Positions 8,454-16,620 of a DNA stretch of 21,806 nucleotides are shown piece by piece (the stretch's first letter is position 1; every line of letters starts with the position of its first letter). The position numbers were made by a program, and so were the translations under genes. The notes under the pieces are model-generated. The model made no database searches, was not told the origin of the DNA, and saw nothing but the letters and a program-made list of their open reading frames with translations. This DNA comes from an uncultured Rikenellaceae bacterium (GTDB lineage: Bacteria; Bacteroidota; Bacteroidia; Bacteroidales; Rikenellaceae), in NCBI GenBank assembly GCA_947074135.1, contig CAMTOL010000009.1:1-21806 (forward strand), given 5' to 3'.

Positions 8454-8503
8454 AAACAAAGATAGAGTCATACTAAGCGTTTAGTATGACTCTATCTTTG
8501 TTT
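8454..8503. terminator. Bidirectional terminator, 23-base-pair perfect hairpin
   Basis: Bases 8454-8476 and 8481-8503 are exact inverted complements around a four-base loop (GCGT). The stem has A-rich and T-rich flanks on both sides. It lies between the convergent secreted-protein gene and the response-regulator gene, and ends eight bases from the latter's stop codon. It would stop transcription from both sides, including the end of the whole starch operon. Confidence 0.88.
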
Positions 8504-8510
8504 ATCTTAT

Positions 8511-9281
8511 TTAGTTGTTTTCACCCTCTAACCACTCCATAAACGAGTGAACACGCTGCCGACTAACAACAACACCGTCTGGAAAAATTGTGTCGGGAGT
8601 TAAATCGACTTTCAATCTGCCGTTAAAGTACTTGACGACACTTCTGATAGACTCTAGTCGTATAATGCAGCCGCGCGATAGCCTAAAAAATAGACGATTG
8701 TCAACAACCTGTTCGACGTAATCGAGTGTTTGGTCAATTAAATGGCGTTGCCCTTGTCGCGAAACAATGAAAGTAAACTTATCTTCAGAGAAAAAGTAGG
8801 CGATATCTCCAACATCGACAATTTTGATTTTGTCCCCAATTTTGACCGTAAAACGCTCTTTTGCGTTTCGCCCACCTTTGAGTATCTTAGCAATCTCTTG
8901 AAAGTCAACCTGGAGTCCGTCTTTTCTGCTCATCTGTTTTTGCGCTCTTTCAACAGCAAGTTTAAATTCCTTATGGTCGATAGGTTTTAACAGATAATCG
9001 ACAGAGCCAACCTTAAATGCTCGAATGGCATATTGGTCGTAAGCGGTAGTCACAATTATTGGAACATCTATTTTAATGTCGTTGAATATATCGAAACTTA
9101 TCCCATCCGATAGTTCAACATCGAGAAAAATCAGATCGACACTATTGTTTTTTAGAAATTCAACAGCTTCGTCAATTGAGCTACATTCGGCAATAATTTC
9201 GCCATTTTCTATATACTTACTTACTAGAAATTTAACTATTTCACGAGCAGGTTTTTCGTCTTCGACAATTAATATTTTCAT
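8511..9281 (-). CDS. LytTR-family response regulator
   Basis: The 256-residue protein has a receiver domain (residues 1-~120) with the acidic pair Glu7/Asp8, phospho-acceptor Asp54 in 'IFLDVEL', Thr79 in 'TTAYDQYA' and Lys99 in 'LLKPID'. A linker follows. The C-terminal LytTR DNA-binding domain (~145-250) shows 'VGDIAYFFSEDKFTFIV', 'LFFRLSRGCIIRLESI' and 'VVVSRQRVHSFMEWL'. Proteins of this type bind paired direct repeats upstream of target promoters when phosphorylated. The ATG lies two bases after the stop codon of the sensor kinase, so the pair is probably translationally coupled. It is the last gene of the leftward cluster that begins with susC, so control of that cluster is an obvious guess, but no binding site was identified. 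Confidence 0.92.
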   Translation of the reverse strand: MKILIVEDEKPAREIVKFLVSKYIENGEIIAECSSIDEAVEFLKNNSVDLIFLDVELSDGISFDIFNDIKIDVPIIVTTAYDQYAIRAFKVGSVDYLLKPIDHKEFKLAVERAQKQMSRKDGLQVDFQEIAKILKGGRNAKERFTVKIGDKIKIVDVGDIAYFFSEDKFTFIVSRQGQRHLIDQTLDYVEQVVDNRLFFRLSRGCIIRLESIRSVVKYFNGRLKVDLTPDTIFPDGVVVSRQRVHSFMEWLEGENN

Positions 9282-9283
9282 CG

Positions 9284-10699
9284 CTATGAGGCGTTAATTA
9301 TTGGTAATTTTACTATGAAGAGTTGTTCTGTTTTAATCACAATAACCTCTTTGTTGAATAGCAGTTGGTACTGTTCTCTAATTGAGTTAAGTCCAACACC
9401 TAAAGAATTGTGGTTTGTTGAGTGTTTGGGTTGTAGGTTATTCTCTACTACTATCCAGTTAGGTTCGAGTTTAACTGTTACTTTGAGAGGCAACTCTTTT
9501 GTGGCTGAATTGTGTTTAGCTGCGTTTTCGAGCAGTAGTTGAATAGCGCAAGGGATAATTCTGCACTGTTTCATATTCTCGTCGTTTCCCTCTATATCAA
9601 ATATAAGTGCGTCGTCGAATCGTGCCTTTAATAGGTCGTAGTAAGCGTTCACAAAGAGTAGCTCCTCATTTAGGGGAAGACTCTCTTTCCATTCGTGTTG
9701 AAGTTGGTATCGATAGACTTGTGCCATTTTGTGAATAAAATCGCTAGCTTTGTTTTGGTCAACTTGAACTAGGTAGTCAAGCACGTTGAGGCTATTGAAC
9801 AAGAAGTGGGGGTTTAGTTGGTTTTTGAGTTTGTGGTATTTAAATGTTGCTTGGTTTCGACTATTAATCTGGCGATTTATCTCGTCGCTATGACGTTTTT
9901 TGTAATACACAAATAGTGCGCTAGCAAAAAATATAAATGTATTTACTGATAATGAACTCATAAAGAGTGACATTATTTTGTTGTTGTAGATGGAGTTAGT
10001 GAATCCATATTCTAGCAATTGGTTAAAGTGTACTAGTATTGTGCATAGAGCTGAGAGTCCGACTAGGTAGATGAGATTTAGCGAGATATGTAGGAACTGG
10101 CGTGTTTCCAGCCACTCTGAGCGACTAAACCACCAAGCAACAATTAGATTTGTCCAAATCAGAGCAACTGTCAGTAGGACATTGTTTAGTGTTATTGCTA
10201 GAAAACTCCAATATTCAATATCAATCCTTGAGGTTGTAGGTCCAAATACTAGCTCGTTACAGAGTCTGTATAGTACAATTGCAATAGTGAGTAGGGCAAT
10301 GTGTGGTAGGTAAAGTTTCTTTAGCGGTTCTCTAGGGACGACTTTGTCAATTTTATATCTTGTTTGTCGAACCATTAATAGTGTTACGATACCAATAATT
10401 TCGGTTACAACAAAGGTTGTTATACAGTTTTGTAGTACTCCCAACTTTTCGGACAGAAGTTCAGCTCCAATACCGCCTGTGTATCCTCCGATTATAGTTG
10501 CCAGCACCGCAAAAACAAGCCCAACATAGAGTGGTCGTTTCCAAACGAGGTTAAGATAGACTGCCATAGCAATAGTTAAAAAAGTGAGAGCTATTTCGTC
10601 ATAGCCAATCCATTTCTTAAATACGAATGCTGAAACAGCGTGTAGTATTGCAAAGATATGGATTAGCCACCAACTTAATTTTAATCTATTGAAAACCAT
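9284..10699 (-). CDS. LytS/YehU-like sensor histidine kinase
   Basis: The 471-residue membrane protein has about eight hydrophobic segments in residues 10-266 and no large periplasmic domain. A cytoplasmic His_kinase domain follows: 'LKNQLNPHFLFNSLNVLDYL' with the phospho-acceptor His298, and an ATP-binding region starting with the N-box 'QLLLENAAKHN' and 'GVGLNSIREQYQLLF'. With so little periplasmic sequence, the signal is probably sensed within the membrane or inside the cell, unlike the periplasmic sensor of hybrid two-component systems typical of glycan loci. It lies 40 bases downstream of the SusA-type gene on the same strand and directly upstream of its cognate LytTR regulator. Confidence 0.9.
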   Translation of the reverse strand: MVFNRLKLSWWLIHIFAILHAVSAFVFKKWIGYDEIALTFLTIAMAVYLNLVWKRPLYVGLVFAVLATIIGGYTGGIGAELLSEKLGVLQNCITTFVVTEIIGIVTLLMVRQTRYKIDKVVPREPLKKLYLPHIALLTIAIVLYRLCNELVFGPTTSRIDIEYWSFLAITLNNVLLTVALIWTNLIVAWWFSRSEWLETRQFLHISLNLIYLVGLSALCTILVHFNQLLEYGFTNSIYNNKIMSLFMSSLSVNTFIFFASALFVYYKKRHSDEINRQINSRNQATFKYHKLKNQLNPHFLFNSLNVLDYLVQVDQNKASDFIHKMAQVYRYQLQHEWKESLPLNEELLFVNAYYDLLKARFDDALIFDIEGNDENMKQCRIIPCAIQLLLENAAKHNSATKELPLKVTVKLEPNWIVVENNLQPKHSTNHNSLGVGLNSIREQYQLLFNKEVIVIKTEQLFIVKLPIINAS

Positions 10700-10739
10700 T
10701 ATTTACTCTATTTTGGGATTGTTTTTGTTGCTTTGTTAA

Positions 10740-12608
10740 TTATTTGCGAAAATGAATTGCAACGCTACCAAAAGGTTCAACTATAAGCTCCTCGCCTAGG
10801 GTGTACTTCTTATCGTTCACAATGTTAACACCAGTGGAGTAGCCTCCAAATAGCTCGTTGTAGTAGTTCATATCAATTGTGCGAGGCTCTGAATTTGGGT
10901 TAAGCACAACAAAAACCAATTCGTTGTCAGTGTGACGACCATATACCCAAATGTTTTGAGGCGGTGCAGGGAAGAATTGCGTCATCTTGCCGTTGTGGAT
11001 AACGTCAGCCGTTTTGCGCCAGTTAAACATTCTTCGAGTATGTTGGTAAACGCTATCTTCGGCAGCTGTGCGACCTTCGCCAGTGAACAGGTTTCGGCTA
11101 TCTTCAGCCCAACCACCTGGAAAATCGGTGCGTTTTCCTCCATCTCCGTCCTCTTTTCGACCTCTAAATAGTTGTTCTGTGCCATAGTAGAGCTGAGGAA
11201 TGCCTCGCATAGTTGCCAACATTGTAATTGCTAGGTTTGTTTTGCGAGGGTCAGAGTCTGTAGCGTGAGCAAAGCGGTCAATATCGTGGTTGTCGAGGAA
11301 GATAAGCAGGTTCTCAGGACGGTCATAGACAAAGTCTTGAGTTAGAACATTGTATGACTGCATAAGACCTTTGCCCCAATCCTTTACATCGGGTTGGGTG
11401 ATAGCATCAGTAAAAGTACCTTGTAGTGGGAAGTCCATAACGTGAGTTAGGTGGCTGTTGTAGCCGTCACGATTCGGAAGTTCGGTTTTGTTGCCCTCCC
11501 AGTATGAAATTAGCGCAGGATAGCCTACCCAGCACTCGCCAACAATCGAGAAATTTGGATACTCTGCCATAATTCGGCGTGTCCATTCGGCAGCAGCAGT
11601 TTTGTCATTATAAGGGAACGTATCGACACGAAGCCCGCGAAGTCCAGCGTACTCAATCCACCATACAGCCATTTGTGATAGGTAATTCAGTACCAAAGGT
11701 TGAGTTAAATTCATATCGGGCATCGACTCAACGAACCAACCGTCGATACAGTTAGCAGCCTCGGCTTTACTTGCGTTAGGGTCTTGATGAGTTGCTTGAA
11801 TATAGCGAGTTTGAACATATTTACCTCCGTGATTAATCCAATCTTTCATTGGTAGGTCTTTCATCCAGGGGTGGTCCTCACCGCAGTGGTTTGGCACCAT
11901 ATCCATAATTATCATAATGCCTTTTTTAGCGGCTTCGTCTGTTAGTTTGCGGTATAGTTCATTGTTGCCATAACGGGGGTCGATGTTGTAGAAATCACTA
12001 GCAGCGTAGCCGTGGTAGCTTGCGTTGAACTCTCTATCTTCGGTTAATGGAGTGCTCCAGATAGCGGTTGCTCCGAGGTCGGCGATATAGTCGAGATTGT
12101 CGATAATACCTTGAATATTACCTCCGTGACGAGCCCAAGGAATTGAGCGGTCAACAGCACCTGCAATTGAGTCTTTAGGGTTTTGTTTTGGTATTTCGCC
12201 TTTTGCAAAGCGGTCAGGCATAAGCAGATATATCATATCTTCTCGTCCGAAGCCTTTTCGTTGAGCAGAACTTGCTTTGCGTTCGTTGAGGGCGTATGGG
12301 TATTTTAGGGTCTTTTTACCTTTCTTAACTTCAATTGTGTAGGTGCCTGGTTTGGCATCTTTGCCGATTTCGACATCTGCCAAGAGGTAGTTAGGCGAGT
12401 GGGCATTGATGGTTTTAGTAATCTTTTCTCCTTCGCCACCAACAATACTAACCTCGCCATCTGCTCAATTTTATCCATAAATAATCAACTGAAGAGGGTG
12501 TTTCATTCCGACCCACCAATTTAGCGGCTCGACCTTAGTTATTTTTTGTGCCCAGCTACCCATAGCAAATAGGGCTAACATTATGGTAATTAATACTCTC
12601 TTTTTCAT
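10740..12608 (-). pseudogene. susA: SusA-type GH13 neopullulanase with two in-frame stop codons
   Basis: Read from the ATG at 12606-12608, the frame covers 622 codons, close to the ~617 residues of B. thetaiotaomicron SusA. It starts with a signal peptide (Met-Lys-Lys-Arg, hydrophobic core, Ser-Trp-Ala20 before Gln) and an N-terminal domain containing 'VEPLNWWVGMKHPLQL', the signature of cyclomaltodextrinase/neopullulanase enzymes. A GH13 barrel follows with nucleophile Asp329 ('LRVDTF'), acid/base Glu358 ('VGECW') and Asp442 ('LDNHDIDR'), and a C-terminal beta domain. Codon 46 is TAA (12471-12473) and codon 48 is TGA (12465-12467), where relatives have Lys-Asn-(Ile/Leu). No frame change is needed on either side. 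As written, no full-length periplasmic enzyme can be made; the open part from codon 76 has only a TTG and no signal peptide. The rest is undamaged, so the lesion is recent or a sequence error. Intact, it would cut alpha-1,4-glucan oligosaccharides in the periplasm. Confidence 0.85.
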
Positions 12609-12671
12609 TAGTTATATTTTATTTATAGTTATGTCTAAAGATATATAAAATTAAAGAATAATTAATCAATT

Positions 12672-14927
12672 CTAAATATCAATCTCAACGCCGTCGTGCT
12701 CTTCACCCTCAATCTTATTGCGATGCAGTATATCGTGCAGCGATTTATTATCTGCAAAATTGCGACTGTGCATTTTTAATCTCTTCTTGTCAATACCAGT
12801 GCCTTTACTCTCAACGTTTTTAATAGTAATCTCATTGTCATTTGTCCAGGCTGAGTAATACATCTTGCCATCAACCGAAAGACCAACTCTATAAGTGCGC
12901 TGTGGAGTTAGGTTGCCCTCTTTATGAGTCGCTTTCACTACAAGTCTGTCGCCCTCTTTATGAGAAGTAAACTCTGTGATAGAGTATTCGCCATTTTTAT
13001 AACCAAAGCCATCGCCGCTGTCCGAGTACATTTCGCCGCGAGCCACACCATTTTTATTGGGATTGACAATCAGCGTAATCGAGTCGGCGTTGTACTCCAT
13101 AGTGCTCTGCATACCCTCGTTTGCGAGTGGCACAATAGCACCCTCTTTTATTGCCACATAGGGTTGAACACCATCGTCTTTCTTCTCAAATTCGACAATG
13201 CTCCAATTGCCTTTAGGAAGTTCAAAATCTGAAGCCCAACGAGGAATAATCAACAGATTGTCGCCCATCAGAAATAGCTCTTGCTCCTCTCTTAGTTTTT
13301 TGTTAGTTAAGTCGGCAAAGAATGCTGGTTGCATAATTGGAGCCGAATTAACTGACGATTCATAGGTCAGAGTATAAAGGTAAGGTAGAAGTCTATATCG
13401 TCGATTGAGCGATGTGCGTGTAATATCTTCGGTGCGTTTGCCAAACACCCAAGGTTCTTGTTCGACTGAACCTTTGCCTGAGTGGTTGCGGAAGAATGGG
13501 AAATATACTCCAAGTGCCATCCAGTGTTCCAATAGTTCAGGGTTTGCGTCGCCAACAAAGCCTCCAATATCAGGACCGTTGAACGATGATGCGCTAAGAG
13601 CCATATTGAGAGTCATCGGTATCGAGGTTCTAAGGTAGTCCCAAGTCGAGGCGTTGTCGCCAGTCCAAGTGTAGGCATAGCGTTGACCACCTAGGAAGTT
13701 GGCACGAGAGAGTACAAATGGTCGTTTGTCGGGGTTTGCAGCCAACATACCGTCGCGTGAAGCCTCGACCATCAACATACCGTAGATGTTGTGGTATCTT
13801 AAGTGAGAACCTTTTGGTAGGTTGCCGTCACCTTGCAATACATTGTCGATTGGCATAGTCTTAGAGTCGGTGCCAAAGACTGCAGGTTCGTTCATATCGT
13901 TCCAAATACCGTCGATGCCAGTCGCCATAAACTCTTTGTAGAGTCCGCTCCACCACTCTCTCACATCTCGGCGGGTAAAGTCAGGGAAATTACATATTCC
14001 CGGCCATACAGCTCCATCGTAGGTCTTGCCATCTTTATCTTTTACCCAAGCGTCAATCGCTTCGCCTTGTTGCCATACGAAGTAGTTGCTATCTTTTTTG
14101 ATGCCAGGGTCAATCATATAGACTGATTTGAAGTTTTTAGAGTGCAGATAGTCGTTCAACTCTTTAGGGTTTGGAAAACCCTTTTCATCGAATGTAAAGA
14201 CACGATAACCGTCCATATAGTCGATATCCATCCAAATCACATCGCAAGGGAGTTTTTTGTCGCGGAATGTGTCTGCCAACTCCTTAACTTGAGTGTCGGG
14301 ATAGTACGAAAAGCGGCATTGTTGATAGCCGAGAGCCCAAAGCGGAGGTAGCTCCATATTACCTGACAGTTGACCTAGTTTAGCGATAACCTCTTTTGGA
14401 GTGCCGCTTTCGATAACAATTACACGAGGTTCAACACCGTCAGTCGTCACTTTTATCTGTTTGTCGCTCAGTTTTATATCCATTCGCCACGTACAGTCGA
14501 TAATTACTCCAAATGCAGTCCCGTCTTCTCTTACGCCAAGCACCCAAGGGTGTGATTGGTAGAGGCGTTTGCCATCGGCAGTACCGTAAGCGTAGTTGTC
14601 GGTGTTCCAGAGTTCTATTTCGGTGTCGTTGCGACGTAGGTTGCCTAGCACTTCGCCAGTTCCGTATAGGTCAGTACCTTGTGGAATGTCGATTGTTATT
14701 ATGGCTTTATTTGCTGAGGGTTTTGCGTATCGAGGTACTATTTGCCAATTTGCAGGCAGTGCTTTATAGGGTCTAGGTTCTTCGAGTAGTACCGATGAGG
14801 GCATAGTTTGTGCAGGTTTGAAGCCGTGTGGGTAGAATATAGCCACGTTATCTTGGCTAAGATAGCTTACTTGTGCACTAACTGAAAGTCCAATGATTGA
14901 TAGTACTGTGATAAAGATTCTTTTCAT
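12672..14927 (-). CDS. GH31 alpha-glucosidase
   Basis: The 751-residue enzyme has a signal peptide (Met-Lys-Arg-Ile, cut after Val-Ser-Ala18 before Gln). An N-terminal beta-sandwich follows (e.g. 'GTDLYGTGEVLG'), then the GH31 barrel with nucleophile Asp344 in 'GIWNDMNEP' and acid/base Asp424 in 'TWTGDNAS'. Substrate-loop motifs include 'DVIWMDIDYMDGY' and 'FFRNHS'. The C-terminal beta domains are complete. The last ~45 residues are a charged extension rich in Lys, His, Asp and Glu that is not part of the usual fold. It would release glucose from the non-reducing ends of maltooligosaccharides in the periplasm, the task of SusB (GH97) in the classical sus locus. It lies 63 bases upstream of the SusA-type gene. 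Confidence 0.94.
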   Translation of the reverse strand: MKRIFITVLSIIGLSVSAQVSYLSQDNVAIFYPHGFKPAQTMPSSVLLEEPRPYKALPANWQIVPRYAKPSANKAIITIDIPQGTDLYGTGEVLGNLRRNDTEIELWNTDNYAYGTADGKRLYQSHPWVLGVREDGTAFGVIIDCTWRMDIKLSDKQIKVTTDGVEPRVIVIESGTPKEVIAKLGQLSGNMELPPLWALGYQQCRFSYYPDTQVKELADTFRDKKLPCDVIWMDIDYMDGYRVFTFDEKGFPNPKELNDYLHSKNFKSVYMIDPGIKKDSNYFVWQQGEAIDAWVKDKDGKTYDGAVWPGICNFPDFTRRDVREWWSGLYKEFMATGIDGIWNDMNEPAVFGTDSKTMPIDNVLQGDGNLPKGSHLRYHNIYGMLMVEASRDGMLAANPDKRPFVLSRANFLGGQRYAYTWTGDNASTWDYLRTSIPMTLNMALSASSFNGPDIGGFVGDANPELLEHWMALGVYFPFFRNHSGKGSVEQEPWVFGKRTEDITRTSLNRRYRLLPYLYTLTYESSVNSAPIMQPAFFADLTNKKLREEQELFLMGDNLLIIPRWASDFELPKGNWSIVEFEKKDDGVQPYVAIKEGAIVPLANEGMQSTMEYNADSITLIVNPNKNGVARGEMYSDSGDGFGYKNGEYSITEFTSHKEGDRLVVKATHKEGNLTPQRTYRVGLSVDGKMYYSAWTNDNEITIKNVESKGTGIDKKRLKMHSRNFADNKSLHDILHRNKIEGEEHDGVEIDI

Positions 14928-15006
14928 TTTGTTGTTTGTGTGTTTCGCTTAGAAAATTTTGGTATAAAGATAGTATTTGTTTTTGGTTGTTTAGAACAAA
15001 GACGTA

Positions 15007-15268
15007 TAAAAGTTTTTGGGCGATTTTTTCGAAAAGTGAGCTGTTAGGCGTGGCTAAAAACCCCAAGCGCAAATTCGAAGGATTTGTAAGATTTCAGAGG
15101 CAGAGTAGAGTAAAATAGTGGGAATTGGGCAGAAACTCTTCGAATATCTAATTAGGCGTTTCTCCCAATCCCCATTATTTGATGTTTTTTTTGACTTTGC
15201 TCTACTTTCCCTTTTTGTAGAAAGGGAAAACCGAAAACTCTTGGCAAGTACTTTGTACTTGATTCTTT
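15007..15268. repeat. Intergenic structured repeat, copy 1
   Basis: This stretch fills most of the 349-base gap between the GH31 and second GH13 genes and shares four ordered blocks with the element at 16621-16975. They are: TAAAAGTTTTTGG followed by a T-run; AAAACCCC-AAGCG then AAAT-CG-AGGATTTGTAA (from about 15056); TTTGCTCTACTTTC (from about 15196); and GGGAAAACC-AAA (from about 15223). Between the blocks lie hairpins. One is an imperfect palindrome near 15119-15174 (arms with GGGAATTGGG and CCCAATCCCC). The other is CAAGTAC-TTT-GTACTTG at 15245-15261. No credible gene is present on either strand. Function is unknown. Confidence 0.65.
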
Positions 15269-15276
15269 TTCTTTTT

Positions 15277-16569
15277 TTAGTCTATTATAACGTAGCCGTA
15301 AGGAGTGAGGTTGTGTTTACCAATGCCTGCAACATCAGCTTCAACAGCATCACCACTAAAATTAAAAATCGCAGTCACTGTGTCATCGCCTTCAGTACGT
15401 CTTACCGCAAATACCTCTTTAGGTTTATCGCTACTCAACACCTCCATCGCTCCGTAACGTAGTGCAGGATGTTTTTTGCGAAGCGCACCCAGTAATTTGT
15501 AAAGTTCAGTTTGTGGCGCATTTGTAACTCTCTCGATTGTATCTTTCTCGAAAAACTGCAAACGTTTAGTGTTGCCTGTTTCTTGACCAGTGTAGATAAG
15601 TGGCATACCTTCGAGCATATAGGTCAACACAGCCATCTGCATAGCAGCTTCGCCCATTCGTTCATACTCCGACCCAGCCCAACTATTCTCGTCGTGGTTG
15701 CTCGTAAAGTTTAGTCGCATTGCACGACTAGGGAACTTTGCTTCGGTTTTTGCAAGTTGACGAGCGAGTGAGTCGGCAGTGATTTTATCTTGAGCCATAG
15801 CGTTTAGGGTGTGGTGCAAGTCCCAACCATAGAAAGCGTTGAAAGCCTTTTCGGTTAGGTAGTCCTCTTCGGCTTCGGCTAACATAAATAACTCTGGTTT
15901 GTTCTTCTTTAGCTCATCGACTGTGCTCTCCCAAAAATCGATAGGAACTAGCATTGCCATATCGCAGCGGAAGCCATCAACTCCGATAGTATCAGCCCAA
16001 AATCTCATAGCTTCGACCATAGCTGCACGCATATCGGCGTTGTCGTATTCGAGCTCCGAGATATCTGTCCAGTCGTACTGCACCTTAAATTCGCCCATCG
16101 AGTCACGTTTGTGCCAATCTGGGTTTGCACTCCATACGTGATCTGGCGAGGTGTGGTTGGCAACCCAGTCGAGGATTACTTTCATACCTAGTTTATGGGC
16201 AGTGGTTACAAATTTTTCGAAATCTTGGCGAGTTCCGAACTCGGGGTTGAAACCTGTGTAGTCCGAGATGGCGTAGTATGAGCCGAGTGTGCCTTTGCGC
16301 TCTTTCACTCCGATTGGTTGGATAGGCATTAGCCATATGATATCGACTCCAAGCTCTTTTAGTCGAGGGAGCTCGGCAGTTGCTGCTGTGAATGTGCCTT
16401 CGGGGGTGATTTGACGGGTGTTTAGCTCGTATATTGTTGCGCCTACAGCCCAGTCGGGGTGCGAGTCGTAACGCTGTTTGTTTGCTGACTCTTTTTGTGG
16501 TGTTGGCGAACAGCTAACAGCAGTGAGAAGTGTTAGGGCGGTAATTGAGGCTAAAAATGTTCGTTTCAT
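15277..16569 (-). CDS. GH13 alpha-amylase-family lipoprotein (430 residues)
   Basis: The protein begins with a lipoprotein signal peptide (lipobox Thr-Ala-Val-Ser-Cys, Cys20) and a short polar linker. A GH13 barrel starts with 'WAVGATIYELNTRQ'. The catalytic residues are present: nucleophile Asp203 in 'GFRCDMA', acid/base Glu232 in 'MLAEAEE' and Asp293 in 'TSNHDENS'. A short C-terminal beta domain ends the protein. It is compact compared with most amylases (no extra carbohydrate-binding domain, short B domain), so it is more likely to act on maltooligosaccharides or cyclic dextrins than on granular starch. It is lipid-anchored; which membrane face it occupies cannot be decided. Intergenic structured repeats flank it on both sides, which might mark a separately acquired or separately expressed unit. 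Confidence 0.9.
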   Translation of the reverse strand: MKRTFLASITALTLLTAVSCSPTPQKESANKQRYDSHPDWAVGATIYELNTRQITPEGTFTAATAELPRLKELGVDIIWLMPIQPIGVKERKGTLGSYYAISDYTGFNPEFGTRQDFEKFVTTAHKLGMKVILDWVANHTSPDHVWSANPDWHKRDSMGEFKVQYDWTDISELEYDNADMRAAMVEAMRFWADTIGVDGFRCDMAMLVPIDFWESTVDELKKNKPELFMLAEAEEDYLTEKAFNAFYGWDLHHTLNAMAQDKITADSLARQLAKTEAKFPSRAMRLNFTSNHDENSWAGSEYERMGEAAMQMAVLTYMLEGMPLIYTGQETGNTKRLQFFEKDTIERVTNAPQTELYKLLGALRKKHPALRYGAMEVLSSDKPKEVFAVRRTEGDDTVTAIFNFSGDAVEADVAGIGKHNLTPYGYVIID

Positions 16570-16620
16570 CGTAATATGTAATTTAATTTTTTGCGGTGAT
16601 GTATTAGAGAGGTTAATAAG

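Noticed and set aside
10700..10739. Separate promoter for the kinase-regulator pair
   Set aside because: The 40-base gap contains no TTTG-N19/20-TAnnTTTG pair on the - strand, so co-transcription with the upstream genes is simpler.
12381..12383. TTG at codon 76 as the real start of the SusA-type gene
   Set aside because: The upstream 75 codons contain a signal peptide and the conserved N-terminal domain in the same frame, so the true start is the ATG at 12608.
15118..15462. Open frame of 114 codons on the + strand over the structured repeat and the end of the GH13 gene
   Set aside because: It overlaps the 3' end of a well-supported gene on the other strand and runs through hairpins. The product is low-complexity and hydrophobic without a credible start.
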